A stretch of 64,000 nucleotides of DNA from Tritrichomonas musculus (lineage: Eukaryota; Parabasalia; Tritrichomonadida; Tritrichomonadidae). Under the pieces are notes generated by a model that saw nothing but the letters and a program-made list of their open reading frames with translations, was not told the origin of the DNA and did no database searches. A program made the position numbers and the translations under genes. Location of the stretch: NCBI GenBank assembly GCA_039105265.1, contig JAPFFF010000005.1:5131501-5195500 (forward strand), read 5' to 3'. Positions within the stretch are counted from its first letter, which is position 1; each line of letters opens with the position of its first letter. Positions 48,994 through 59,772 of the stretch are shown piece by piece.

Positions 48994-51849
48994 TTATTCG
49001 GTTGAATTTTCAATGTTCTTATCATTTTGGAAAGATAATGATGATAATGCTGATATAAAAGATGAAGTAAGCGCAACAAAACGTGATAGAACAAGGAATA
49101 GGAGAGAATGGACTTTACTTGGGCCAATTGAATTTAATGAATTATGCATTTGATAAACTTCTTGCCTAATGAAAGCAAATGAAGAAGATCCAGGAGCGAA
49201 TGATTGAACTTTGCAATCAAAATTTTGAAAGATATTATTTAAAGTTTCGGCAAAAGGATTAAGAACTTGAATTGACTCGTGATAAATTGCATAGTTTGTG
49301 CTTATCTCTTGTAAATATACTAAAGGATCGTCTCTTGATGACTGATTTAAGAGTGGCAAAACATTTTGAAATATTTGATTAACAGTTGCTGCTGATAAAG
49401 CAGAGCTACTACCAGCAGTTTGAATTACTTTATCAACAAGTTCATTGATGCTTACAACTATATCATTAAAGCTCCGTTTTGAATGATTGGCATCAATATC
49501 TTCTTTTATTTGAAGAAATTTTATTAGCTTTAAGTAAACCATTTCAAGACTTGATTGAGACTGGCTCAAATAAGATTTCTTTAATCTTTCATTCTTATCA
49601 ATTCCATCAATGTGCTCTGACAAAGATGAAACAGCTAAATTGAGCGACCGAATAGCGGCTGAAAAAGTGGTTTTAGGAGTATTTTTTTCTCTAGCTAAAA
49701 GAATCATTATTCTGTTTTCACAGTCGTTGAGTTGGGTGATACATTGCTTCTCCTGCTCAACGAATGATTCTGAAGGCATTTCTTGGGCTTCAAGCGTGTC
49801 AAGAAGATCTGACAAAGATTTCTCGTTATCTGTAATTGATAGGTATTTTGAAAGTCTACTTTTAATATCGTCAAGTTGAGATTGAAGCTGAGATATTGTT
49901 TCTTTGTTTGTCTTGAGCTGAGTTTGTATCACTTTAAACTGAGATAATAGAGGTAACGATGGTTCGGTTTCGAATGTTTGAGAAAATTTATTAGATATAT
50001 CTTTTTCAAACTTGGAAATTCTTTGGCGTGAATTGCTGATTTCTTTATCAATTTGCGCTTTATGTAATTCTCGCTCATTTCTTATTTGTTTGACTATTTC
50101 ATCACATATATCAATGCTATTCAAATCAGCTAATGGAAATTCTTTTAATATGATATTGATTTGTGACTGGACTTGTGTGCTATCATTTTCAGCTTTTTTG
50201 AGATTTCGTGTAAGCATTTGATGATTACATTGCAATTGCATATAAGAATCATGTGCGCTTTCGGCAACAACTATAAGATTATTACTATCTTTAACATTAT
50301 CGATTGACAATAAAATATCTTTAACTCTTGCACAATTCGTTTCAAGATGCGAACAATTAGGACATCTTTTATGCTTTAGCTTATCAGCCATTTCACAAGC
50401 ATTTTCAATAACGTTTTTGGTTTTATTGAAGGTTAATGTAGATTTTTCTGCAGGAGATAAACCATCTTCAAGATATTCTTGAATATTTTTTGATATATAT
50501 TTAATACATTCGAAATAATTTTCGGTTTGGTCTTTATTTTGCTGAGAAGTCAAGTTATCTTTAAGATTCTGATTTTGCTGTTCTAAAATTCTAGTTTTAG
50601 TTGTTAAATCAGAATATTTAGATTGAAGCTCAGTAATCTGACCTAAAAGATGAATTTCTTTAGAATCAATTATATCTGATTTTGAGCTAAGTACTGAAAA
50701 AAACTTTTCGCAAAATTTTTTTGTAGCACAATTCTTTAGCATATAATCACGTGATTGAAGCAATATTTCTTTAAGTGTTAAGGAACTATAAATTTCTGGT
50801 TCATGAACAAGGGTGTTATTAGTGGAACTGGTATTATTATTGGCGATTGATGGTGAAATATCAATTTTGACTTCTTTTTTGTCTTCTTCTTCCTCATCTG
50901 CAGAAGAAACTGGCAAAATTGGATTGAGATCTGGAAGTCCTAAACTTTGAAGAACAACATTTACTTTTTTCCTGAATTTCTCGAAATTTTCAAGGGACGC
51001 CATGATTTGAGATTTGAAATTGATCAAAGATTTTGTTCCTTGTAGAATATCATTACAAGCAGTCATTGAAACAGCTCTTAATTTTTCATTCTCATTGGGT
51101 CCATAGCTACACTTGGTAAATTCATTTGTAAAAGCATTGTTTAAATCACTGGAAAAATTACGAATTTCAATAAGAAGATGATATTGATCAACATGCTCAT
51201 GAGTATTACTATTTTCAACTATTTGAAGAGCGCTCTTTTTCAGAGCCGTAATTTGAGCTCGAAAACCTTTTGCTATAGGGATAATTGGATCGTGTACTGA
51301 AAGACGTGTATTAGGATGAGAAAGAACATTTGATAAATTCTTGATCACTGTATCAAAATTGGATGATAATGATTCTATAATACCTGAACCACCTGAATTT
51401 CTAATTGAATCTAATTCTTCAACCAATAACATTAAATTTGTAGTAAATGTTGTGGCTGCTGTTTTAAAAGTGATTCTATTAGATGAATTTATATTTCTAT
51501 TTTGATATCTTATGCTGTTCTGCTTTTGAAAATAAGAGAAAAAAGAATCAAAATGGCGATTTATCTCAGTTAAACGAGTTGAAATAGAATCTCTATATGA
51601 AACTGATGAATTTGATCCACGCAAAAAACGAGAAACAGAATAAGAGAATTCTTCAAAGCTTTGCTTTAAAAATAGGGATTGATTTGGTTCCGATATATTT
51701 AAAGAAGGCAAGTTTTTAGAAGATGTTTGAAAATTTGGCGATGTTTGAGTCATTGGATTTGAACTTAAATTAGTAGATCCTGTTTTTCGTATTAAAGACT
51801 GAGAACTTAAACGATTTGATAAATGAATATTAATACTTTTGGTTGTCAT
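48994..51849 (-). CDS. Long coiled-coil protein, unknown
   Basis: A 951-residue protein. The N-terminal 80 residues are Ser/Asn/Thr-rich and probably disordered. Long helical segments follow, with clear coiled coils at about 395-440, 545-680 and 700-770 (for example ISQLQSQLDDIKSRLSKYL). A CPNC...C pair sits near 500 (KHKRCPNCSHLETNCARV), possibly a small metal site or an internal hook. A short acidic linker lies near 315-330 (ADEEEEDKKEV). No domain is recognised. Long coiled-coil proteins are abundant in the trichomonad cytoskeleton (costa, pelta-axostyle, basal bodies), which is the most likely setting, but unproven. Confidence 0.7.
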   Translation of the reverse strand: MTTKSINIHLSNRLSSQSLIRKTGSTNLSSNPMTQTSPNFQTSSKNLPSLNISEPNQSLFLKQSFEEFSYSVSRFLRGSNSSVSYRDSISTRLTEINRHFDSFFSYFQKQNSIRYQNRNINSSNRITFKTAATTFTTNLMLLVEELDSIRNSGGSGIIESLSSNFDTVIKNLSNVLSHPNTRLSVHDPIIPIAKGFRAQITALKKSALQIVENSNTHEHVDQYHLLIEIRNFSSDLNNAFTNEFTKCSYGPNENEKLRAVSMTACNDILQGTKSLINFKSQIMASLENFEKFRKKVNVVLQSLGLPDLNPILPVSSADEEEEDKKEVKIDISPSIANNNTSSTNNTLVHEPEIYSSLTLKEILLQSRDYMLKNCATKKFCEKFFSVLSSKSDIIDSKEIHLLGQITELQSKYSDLTTKTRILEQQNQNLKDNLTSQQNKDQTENYFECIKYISKNIQEYLEDGLSPAEKSTLTFNKTKNVIENACEMADKLKHKRCPNCSHLETNCARVKDILLSIDNVKDSNNLIVVAESAHDSYMQLQCNHQMLTRNLKKAENDSTQVQSQINIILKEFPLADLNSIDICDEIVKQIRNERELHKAQIDKEISNSRQRISKFEKDISNKFSQTFETEPSLPLLSQFKVIQTQLKTNKETISQLQSQLDDIKSRLSKYLSITDNEKSLSDLLDTLEAQEMPSESFVEQEKQCITQLNDCENRIMILLAREKNTPKTTFSAAIRSLNLAVSSLSEHIDGIDKNERLKKSYLSQSQSSLEMVYLKLIKFLQIKEDIDANHSKRSFNDIVVSINELVDKVIQTAGSSSALSAATVNQIFQNVLPLLNQSSRDDPLVYLQEISTNYAIYHESIQVLNPFAETLNNIFQNFDCKVQSFAPGSSSFAFIRQEVYQMHNSLNSIGPSKVHSLLFLVLSRFVALTSSFISALSSLSFQNDKNIENSTE

Positions 51850-52120
51850 TTTATTTTATGCGAAATTGTGAGGAAAATTTTATTTCCGTTTAGAAAATTG
51901 TAAATTCCTTCAAAAATAAAATATATCATTTCTGCACAAAATATACAATAAAATAAAATTTTTATATTTTTTATATCTTATATTTTATTGTTTAATCATT
52001 TTTGTAAAATATGAATTCCAAAAAACAATATAAATTTGGAAATATAATGAATTCTTTTTTCATCAAAAATTATAATGACTAAAGTTTTTTTTGATAGTTT
52101 TTATATATGACAATAATTGT

Positions 52121-52639
52121 ATGAGTCGAACTCATATATCAGAAATTAATGAAAATACAAGGAAGAAACATGAAGAATATATGAAAAAAGCTCTAGAAGT
52201 AGCAAAATCTGCTTTTGACGAACGTGAAGTTGCTGTTGGATGCGTAATTGTATATAACGATGATATTATAGCTAGTGGAGGAAATAAAACAAATGCATTG
52301 AATGATGCAACTCGCCATGCAGAACTTGTAGCTTTCGAAATGGTTCAAAAAAACCATCCAAAAGATTTTTTAGATATTCTAAAGAATTCAACACTTTACG
52401 TTACATGTGAACCGTGCATCATGTGTGCGAGTGCGATTAAAATGATAGGTGTTCCACTTGTTGTGTATGGATGCTTGAACGATAGATTTGGAGGATGCGG
52501 TTCTGTATTCAATATTAATACTAATGAAATTATGCCAGCTCTTCATAGTTATGATTGTATCTACGGTGTTTTAGAAGAAGAAGCCATTGAAATGCTGCGA
52601 TTGTTTTATGGACGACCAAATCCAAAAACAACTCAATAA
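52121..52639 (+). CDS. ADAT2: tRNA-specific adenosine-34 deaminase catalytic subunit (ADAT2/Tad2)
   Basis: A 172-residue CDA-fold protein. The start is chosen at 52121 (MSRTHISEINEN), because the open frame upstream lacks an ATG. The zinc and proton-shuttle motif is HAE in TRHAELVAFE, with CEPCIMCASAI providing two Cys ligands. Other family words are EVAVGCVIVYND, VVYGCLNDRFGGCGSV and LRLFYGRPNP. With ADAT3 it converts adenosine to inosine at the wobble position of tRNA anticodons. A six-codon upstream frame (52107-52124) ends in an ATGA overlap with this start. It is divergent from the coiled-coil gene (270 bp). Confidence 0.93.
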   Translation: MSRTHISEINENTRKKHEEYMKKALEVAKSAFDEREVAVGCVIVYNDDIIASGGNKTNALNDATRHAELVAFEMVQKNHPKDFLDILKNSTLYVTCEPCIMCASAIKMIGVPLVVYGCLNDRFGGCGSVFNINTNEIMPALHSYDCIYGVLEEEAIEMLRLFYGRPNPKTTQ

Positions 52640-52843
52640 TCTACAAAGATGAAATTAAATCCTATTTAATCATACAAAAATATTTGATATATGTTAATAA
52701 AAATATTTAAATAGATTGAAAGTAGCAATTATATTTTCTTTTTTTATTAACGCTGTAAATAAAAAACACTTTTATTTGGGCTATATCGCTAATTATCTGA
52801 ACCCAAGTTAACGTTTGCAAGATAATACATTAATGATGCAAAT

Positions 52844-55361
52844 TTAAAAAATATTACTTTTTCTAGTTAATTTAATAGGCTTATAAACATATTTTCCATT
52901 TTCAAGTTCAACACCTCTAGCACAAAGACCACTCACATCTTTTGCTGCAGCATTTATTCCTTCTTGTTCTAATAAAAAATTGACAACATCAGCTTTTTGA
53001 TGTCCAGCAGCATAATGAAGTGCTGATAAATAAGTCAAAATAACTAAAAAACGCCATTAAAATCAAAGATGTAAAAACAGTATTTGTTGTTTCATTTAAA
53101 TCAACTCCTTTTTGTTTGAGAATAAATTTAACGAGATCAAGATTTCCTCTTTCTGCGGCAAAATGGAGCGGTGTTCGATTAAAATATAAAAAAAGATTCC
53201 ATTCAGTTAAAAACTAAAAAATATAAAATAAAACATTTGTTCTTATTGCATAATTAGTATCTTTTCTTTTTTGAAATTCATTAATAATTTTCGTATCAGC
53301 ATGCAAAATAGCTATATGCAAAGGAGAAATTCCATTAAAAAATCAAAACAAAGAATTTCTGTAAATGATTTCACATTAACATCAACATCTGGAATCGAAA
53401 GTAAAAACTTTGTAATCGTATGATTTTTCAATTCTACAGCAAGAATCAAAGGAGTCTTATCAATTTAAAAACAAAACACCTTCATGATCATAAGCATTAT
53501 AATCAATTTGTGGCTGTTTTAATAGTAATTTTATAGTTTTTGTTGATGAATATCGTAAAGCATCATGAAGCGGGGTTCTAAATTTAGTATCACATGAATT
53601 AATATCAATTCCTTTTCGTTCAAGTAATATTTTTACGCATTCATAATGATCTTTAAAAGCAGCATCATGAAGTGGAGTTCTTCCTTCATTATCATGAGCA
53701 CTTATAAACACGCCTTGATGGCTTAAAATAACTTTTAAACATTCAGAATGGCCTCTTTCCACAGCTAAATGCAACAATGTTTTACCATCATCATTAGTCA
53801 TATTAATATCAATATCTTTTCTTTTCAGAAGTGTTTGTAATATGTGGTCATGACCATTCATTGTTGCTATTTGAATAGGATTTAGACCTTTCTTATTTTT
53901 TAATAAGACGGATTTTGGTCCTGTAATCAATAAAAATCTTAAAACAGCTGAATAACCACTATATGAAGCAATGTGTAATGGCGTATCTAAATCAGAATCA
54001 GTTTTATTTACATCAGCTTTATTTGTAGATATTAAATAATAAACTGTATCAAAGCATCCATTACTAACAGCATAATGCAAAGGCGTCAAACCTTTTGAAT
54101 TAGGTGCATCAATCCATTTATTTTCATTGTTTTGAACTTGATCTTCTGTATCATTGCCTTGCGTTTGAAGGTAATTAAATACATATAAATTGTTCGAAAT
54201 TGCAGCATTGTGGGCAATCGAACCAAATTTTGGATCAAGTAAAGAAATATCGTGAAATTTGGTATCAATAAGCCATTCAAGAATATCATGTCGATGGTAT
54301 TGAGCCGCAATTTGAGGTGTTCCAACAAATGAAACATCATTCTGATCTAAAATTCGAATTATTTCAGTATTTCCACCAGCAATTGCAAAATGAATCAATG
54401 ACATGTTTGTTCTATCAATATATTCAATATTTGCTTTGTTTAAAAGAAGAAATTTAAATATTTTTATTGATCCAAAATAAGCAGCAACTTGGATCAATGT
54501 GGGATTATAATGAAGAATTGGATATGGAATAAATACAGTTTCTTTCATTTCGATGTCAGGATTGAACGATGGAGATGCAGCAATTTTTTCAAAAGAATTG
54601 ATATCATCATTTTTAATAATTTCAAAGATTGAATTGGTTAAAAATCCTGTTTCTCTTATTTTGCTTAATTCTAGAGAACATTCGTTTTTTGCTTCTTCAT
54701 CGCTTTGATCATTGATAGTTTTTGTTATTTCTGACATAATATTGATAGATTCTTTGATGCATTGTGGAAATAACCAATGATCATTTTTATTTGCATACAT
54801 TTTAAGCAATGACTTGAAAATCTCTGGTTTTTCAACTTTTAATTCAGGATAAAACCAACATAAAAGAACACCTAAATAACCAAAAAATTCTATATAATTT
54901 GTAAAATCATATTCTATTTGATCAAGAATTTCTGAAATTGTATAAATTCCTTTTTTATAACATCGAAATAGTAAAGATAAATATGGGGGATTAGAAATAT
55001 TAGGATCAGTCATATTAAATGTTTGTAACATATATCTCAAAAACAATCTTTTGAAGTTAGCCGAATCGCCCTCAAGCTTTTCACAGATTTCAACCACCAA
55101 ATTTGTATACAAATCAGATTTTTCAGGGCGCATACGATAGAAAAGTATGATATTATAAATAAATTGATGAATATTTAGTTCAGATTTTAAATCAAACGAT
55201 TGAACTATTAAATCTACGATTGAAAAAAAGTTAGTTTGATTTAAATCTAATAATTGATTTTGAAGCCATAATATTGTACCAGATTCTTTATCTGTTTCTT
55301 CTGATGTAAATGAAACATCTGCCTCTTGATTAATCGGAATTGTAGAATTATTGTTTCCCAT
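52844..55361 (-). CDS. Second ankyrin-repeat protein gene, 3' repeats separated by short spacers
   Basis: The main block (55361 to about 53487) encodes about 625 residues: a helical DUF3447-type N-terminal region (about 1-230), then ten or more ordinary contiguous ankyrin repeats of 33-34 residues (for example GKTLLHLAVERGHSECLKVI). Further repeats then continue on the same strand but out of frame with each other: 53366-53461 (DKTPLILAV), 53244-53333 (SPLHIAILHAD), 53085-53180 (NRTPLHFAAERG) and 53032-52844 (SALHYAAGHQKADVVNF, then a unique tail VSGLCARGVELENG...). Spacers of about 25, 32, 63 and 52 bp interrupt them, always at the turn before TPLH. The open tail of some 30 residues suggests the 3' end is still under selection. 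The 5' part alone would give a truncated protein. Confidence 0.7.
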
Positions 55362-55769
55362 TTATTTTGTAAATTTAATTATTGAAAAATTGAAAACTCA
55401 TTTAATTTCTAAGAATATTTTCTGAGTATAACTTTATGTTATTATTCAATTTTCTAATGTGCGATCATTTTTTTGAAATATTAAAATCTTGGTAAAAACT
55501 AAATCAAAATAAAACAATACAATAAATTTATTGAATACAAACTATATAAATAGTAGTATATTTACAATAAACATTTTTTTTTTTTTTTTTTGTGAAATAA
55601 CAAAAACGTTTTAATTATTTTTAATTAATAGTTGCTAATTTTATTCCATGGAATATATTCTCATAACAAACAACAATAAAAAAAACAATAATACAAATAA
55701 CCAAGCATATTCATCACATTAATAATAATAATCTTCATCTGCTATTCAATTCTAGATCCTTTTTAATTT
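55362..55769. other. Intergenic AT-rich region
   Basis: About 400 bp between two reverse-strand genes, with an 18-base T-run near 55575. Nothing else is seen. Confidence 0.5.
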
Positions 55770-58700
55770 TTATGACGATTCAGAATCATCGTCCTTTTTA
55801 CCATACTCACTTGATTTAGTAATATTAACTTCCATTGGAGGCATTTTAATATTCGGAGGGGAATCACTTGAAGCAGAAGATGAAATTTCCTCTTTTTTAT
55901 TCTCATTTTCATTTTCTTCTTCTTCTTCTTCAAATTCAGGTGAAGTATCTTCTCCATTCGATGACGTTTTATGATCATCTCTTTCTTCATTTTTGTAAGG
56001 ATCTTTTGGCCAGAGATTCGTGCTTATTTCTTCTTCTTCTTCTTCAAACTTTGGATCATTTTGGTCATCATTTAAATCATTTGTGCTAGTGATAGGATCG
56101 AATTCAGCAGCAGATTGCATGCATCTCTTGCCATGATGCTTTTTATTCTCACTTGGCAACGGCTCATTGAATGACTCAAGATGATTAGACTCGTCTCTAT
56201 CTGATGTATTTTCACCTTCAGAAGGCATCGCCTCATTTAGATTCATAGTCAATAGTGACTTGTAATCCATGTTTCCTTCATCTATTTCATCTTTTTCTTT
56301 CTCATCATCATTACGTAGAATTGATTCACTTGATGTGTCTTCCATGATTGAATCATCATGAAAAGTAGATTTCTTTCTCTTTTTACTGCTAATAAAGTCA
56401 TCAGGAGGTTTATCATCATCATCATCATCATCATTCTTTTTCTTCTTCTTTTTACTGCTAGTAAAGTCGTCAGGAGGTTTATAATTATCATCTTTCTTTT
56501 TATTGTTAGCAATTTCATGAAGTTCAAGTCCACTTTCATCTGATGAATAATCGCCATGCGTTGACACAGACTGATCTTCAATTGAAGAATCTGGTGGTGA
56601 TGAATGAGATTTGTCATTATTGTCTATATATTGAGAATCTGATTGAGTATTTGTATCTAATTCACCAGTAGATTCATATATATTTGATGCAGACTGTTGT
56701 TGTTGTTTCTTTTCTTTTTCAATCAAAAGTTTCTCATATTTAATGAACAAAACTTCAGAAAACATGAAAGAAATAAACTGCCAATATTCGAAGAACATTG
56801 CATTAGCAACAATGACACATGCAACTATAATAAAAAGTGCTATATAGCCTCCTTTTATTGGCTGTTCAAGTATCTTTACTTTAAAAGTGTACTGAAGTTG
56901 ACACATTGTCGATGAAGGGCCGAGGTTGATCAATTTAAATTCAATATATTCAACTTTTTTCTCTTTAATTTTCACTTCGTTATGAGTAAGGTTCAAAATT
57001 GTGTAATCTTTCTTCTTCATTGAACTGTCAATGTTTCCTTTAGCAAAACAACTTTCATAAGTGTTCCTCGACCATTGATCTCCAATCTTTTCATACGTCT
57101 GAGGTTCCCTTAGACAGCCAGCATCGCCAACACTCATTTTGTAATACGTTGGAGTCGAACTTATGAGAGCATAATCAAAGGTGGCTTCGCCAATAAGTTT
57201 ATCATCATCAAATATTAATGGAATAGGCTTAAAGAAATTATTATAAAAAACTGTTAGAACACAACCATCACCATTTTGATCAGGATAACAAATCTTCTTA
57301 CGTAATTTGATACCAAGTCTCCTTCTTGGTGAGCATCCGAAAATTAGAGGGACGTTATAAACATCAAAGACTTTTCCTTTTGAATATACATAAACTTGAA
57401 GACGTGTTGAACCTTCCTCGCCGCCTTCTCCTCTTCGACTTTGTAATGAATATGTTGAAAGATGAAGAGTCTTCATTGAAAGATAATAGGTTGTGCAAAT
57501 CTCAGAGCTGCTTTTAGTATCAGTTAAAATGTCAATGTGACGATTAATGTATGTTATAAGAGTGCTACATGGAGTATATTGGACATATGATGAATAGGAA
57601 AGAATAGCGTTTTTAGGAGGCAAAATTAAGATAGATGATTCCGCATTCGATACGGTGGCTAATGTTATGTTAGTAACTGCAACATCACCTGAATCTAAAT
57701 ATCGAGGAGTGATCTCCCCATTGATTATTTTGGAATAAGAATCAATGGTATTTGCTACATAATACATTACTGGAGTTGATGTGAACCCATTTGCTTCTTC
57801 ATTAATAGTAATTAACATTATATTATCTTGAGAATCTAATATTAAGTTACCGTTGTTTGGATTATCGAAAAGTTGGACGGCTTTGGAATTCTTATAGTTT
57901 CCACAATAAATATTTTTGTCAGAAACTGTTAATACAAAATGATCACCTTTTTGAATGAAGCTAGAAATATATGAATTTTTGTTGCTTTCGAAATGGCCAG
58001 GTAAAAATATTGATGACACTGATCTTGCATCTGGTGAAAATAAGAGATTGTCTCCAGTAATAAAAAAGCCATAATCAGATCCAAATTTAACTTTACCGTA
58101 GCTAACAGTGAATGGTAGATTTATACGTGATGCAACACGATTTGTTAAATCATAATTAACAACAAATGGAACAATTTCGTTTTTATTGTCATCTAAAATG
58201 ATTTTTGAATTTCTTGTTGTTTGTGTTGAAGAATCATAAGAAAGAATCATTACGCTTTGCCATTTGTATGAAACAGAGAGAAAACTAATGTTGTATTTAT
58301 TGAGAATTGTGATTTCTCTAAAATATGTTCCATCAAACGAATAAAATATCTTTTTTGATGAGAAAACGCCAATAAATTTATTTTCATATGATATTTCATC
58401 ACCATGTGATCTAAAAAAGTCGCATTTGGTATCGGAGAAGAAACCTAATATTCGATCATTGCTTGCAAAAGGAACATCTAAATCATGCTCACCTAAATTA
58501 TCATAGATTTTCACTTTATTGTTTTCAGTGTAATATATTCCATTTAATGATATATATACAATATCAAAGTTCCTACCATGTCCAAATTCATAAATAGATT
58601 TAAAATCGTCATTTGTATAAAAAAAAAGTTTTTTTGATGCTGAATCTTCATCTGTAACTGTTGCAATCGCACAATTTGGATAACATGAAAGAGTATTAAT

Positions 58701-59450
58701 TGATTCAATATGACCTTTAATAGGTGAAGAAATTTTCGAAAATAATTGAGATGAATCTGTTTTAATGATTGATTTATATTGAAAATTAAACGTAATTTGG
58801 GAAACAACATCAAAAATATCCGAATTATCATGTCCTTTAATTGTTAATGAACGAAGAAAAAGATTAGAAACAGTAAATCCAACTTCCCAGTAACAATATT
58901 GATTATTAAAAACAGCTGGCCCAACATCATATTCATTAAATTCAGTAAAAGAAACTATTGGAAATTCTCCTAATGAATAAAATGATTGAGTAACCATTTG
59001 CGATGTTTGTGAAATGCTATTAGATTCACAATTTAATTCATCTTGATCATGAGAGTCAAATGAGAGTCTGGTTACCCATATTCTTAAAAAATAACTTTTT
59101 CCTTTTTCAATAAATCGAGCTGAATTTTTTAAATCTGAACGTTCAAAAATGGAAAATGACCATCGATATGTTTTTTTCCTTTCTAAAATTTGGAAATTAA
59201 TAGATTGATTCGAGTTTATTGATAATGTATGTGTACCTGCTTGATAACATTTAAATATATTAGATGTACCTGATTTATCATTCGAAATACATGATGGATT
59301 AAAATTGCTTTCATTTATTTTTTCATCAGTTTGAATAAAAAAATCTTGTTGTAAATAAAAATCGTTTGGATAAAGAGGATCAGACGAATACATATGAGTA
59401 GAGCATACAGAAAAAATATATAAAGGAATTAAAAGAAAAAAAATCGGCAT
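55770..59450 (-). CDS. Large type I membrane protein, possible CatSper auxiliary subunit
   Basis: A 1226-residue protein with a signal peptide (MPIFFLLIPLYIFSVCSTH), a large ectodomain of about 860 residues, one transmembrane span near 870-890 (YIALFIIVACVIVANAM) and a long Asp/Glu/Ser/Lys-rich tail. The ectodomain starts beta-rich (1-230), followed by a propeller-like region with strand words such as KLFFYTNDDFKSIYEF, KIFYSFDGTYF and LLFSPDARSV. Then come a Cys-rich region with PLIFGCSPRRRLG, FFKPIPLIFDDD and GDAGCLREPQTYEK, and W-x-x-x-NTYESCF. This order (GC-P, F-P-D, GC-PQ-W-NY-SC) is what I recall from CatSper beta/gamma/delta/epsilon subunits of the flagellar Ca2+ channel. Alternatives: sortilin/VPS10 receptor or a trichomonad-specific family. 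Confidence 0.55.
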   Translation of the reverse strand: MPIFFLLIPLYIFSVCSTHMYSSDPLYPNDFYLQQDFFIQTDEKINESNFNPSCISNDKSGTSNIFKCYQAGTHTLSINSNQSINFQILERKKTYRWSFSIFERSDLKNSARFIEKGKSYFLRIWVTRLSFDSHDQDELNCESNSISQTSQMVTQSFYSLGEFPIVSFTEFNEYDVGPAVFNNQYCYWEVGFTVSNLFLRSLTIKGHDNSDIFDVVSQITFNFQYKSIIKTDSSQLFSKISSPIKGHIESINTLSCYPNCAIATVTDEDSASKKLFFYTNDDFKSIYEFGHGRNFDIVYISLNGIYYTENNKVKIYDNLGEHDLDVPFASNDRILGFFSDTKCDFFRSHGDEISYENKFIGVFSSKKIFYSFDGTYFREITILNKYNISFLSVSYKWQSVMILSYDSSTQTTRNSKIILDDNKNEIVPFVVNYDLTNRVASRINLPFTVSYGKVKFGSDYGFFITGDNLLFSPDARSVSSIFLPGHFESNKNSYISSFIQKGDHFVLTVSDKNIYCGNYKNSKAVQLFDNPNNGNLILDSQDNIMLITINEEANGFTSTPVMYYVANTIDSYSKIINGEITPRYLDSGDVAVTNITLATVSNAESSILILPPKNAILSYSSYVQYTPCSTLITYINRHIDILTDTKSSSEICTTYYLSMKTLHLSTYSLQSRRGEGGEEGSTRLQVYVYSKGKVFDVYNVPLIFGCSPRRRLGIKLRKKICYPDQNGDGCVLTVFYNNFFKPIPLIFDDDKLIGEATFDYALISSTPTYYKMSVGDAGCLREPQTYEKIGDQWSRNTYESCFAKGNIDSSMKKKDYTILNLTHNEVKIKEKKVEYIEFKLINLGPSSTMCQLQYTFKVKILEQPIKGGYIALFIIVACVIVANAMFFEYWQFISFMFSEVLFIKYEKLLIEKEKKQQQQSASNIYESTGELDTNTQSDSQYIDNNDKSHSSPPDSSIEDQSVSTHGDYSSDESGLELHEIANNKKKDDNYKPPDDFTSSKKKKKKNDDDDDDDKPPDDFISSKKRKKSTFHDDSIMEDTSSESILRNDDEKEKDEIDEGNMDYKSLLTMNLNEAMPSEGENTSDRDESNHLESFNEPLPSENKKHHGKRCMQSAAEFDPITSTNDLNDDQNDPKFEEEEEEISTNLWPKDPYKNEERDDHKTSSNGEDTSPEFEEEEEENENENKKEEISSSASSDSPPNIKMPPMEVNITKSSEYGKKDDDSESS

Positions 59451-59517
59451 TTAAAAACACCAATTTATTCTCTCTATATATATAAACATTTTTTAAATAA
59501 CATGTCATTATTTATTT
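59451..59517. other. Short divergent promoter region
   Basis: 67 bp between two divergently transcribed genes, with TCATTA at 59505-59510 on the plus strand. Such compact divergent spacing implies very short 5' leaders. Confidence 0.5.
59505..59510 (+). promoter_or_regulatory. Inr-like TCATTA before the Pcc1 gene
   Basis: A TCAYTW match 8-13 bp before the ATG at 59518. It supports that start over an ATG at 59502 in another frame. Confidence 0.45.
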
Positions 59518-59772
59518 ATGAATTACTTACACTCTGCAACGCTTCGTTTTGATTTCAAAACCGCAAAGCATGCTCAAATTGCTGCAAACACCCTTAATGT
59601 TGATGATGACTTAAAGCCTGAAGAATCTACGTCCGAATTTTTAGTCGAAGACAACTTTTTAGTCTTTAATATCAAAGCTGCTACCCCAAAAAACCTTAAA
59701 AAAACGATTAATACAACAATTCCATCTATAATGCTGATTGAAAAAACAATTAATGAATTTGCACTAGATTAA
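59518..59772 (+). CDS. PCC1: KEOPS/EKC complex subunit Pcc1 (LAGE3-like)
   Basis: An 84-residue protein, the normal Pcc1 size. Family words: LRFDFKTAKHAQIAANTLNV at the start, a middle strand EFLVEDNFLVFNIKAA, then a helix NLKKTINTTIPSIMLIEKTINEF. Pcc1 is the dimeric tRNA-binding subunit of the KEOPS complex that makes the universal t6A modification next to the anticodon of ANN-decoding tRNAs. It has a TCATTA initiator-like site immediately upstream. Small size explains why it is easily missed. Confidence 0.85.
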   Translation: MNYLHSATLRFDFKTAKHAQIAANTLNVDDDLKPEESTSEFLVEDNFLVFNIKAATPKNLKKTINTTIPSIMLIEKTINEFALD

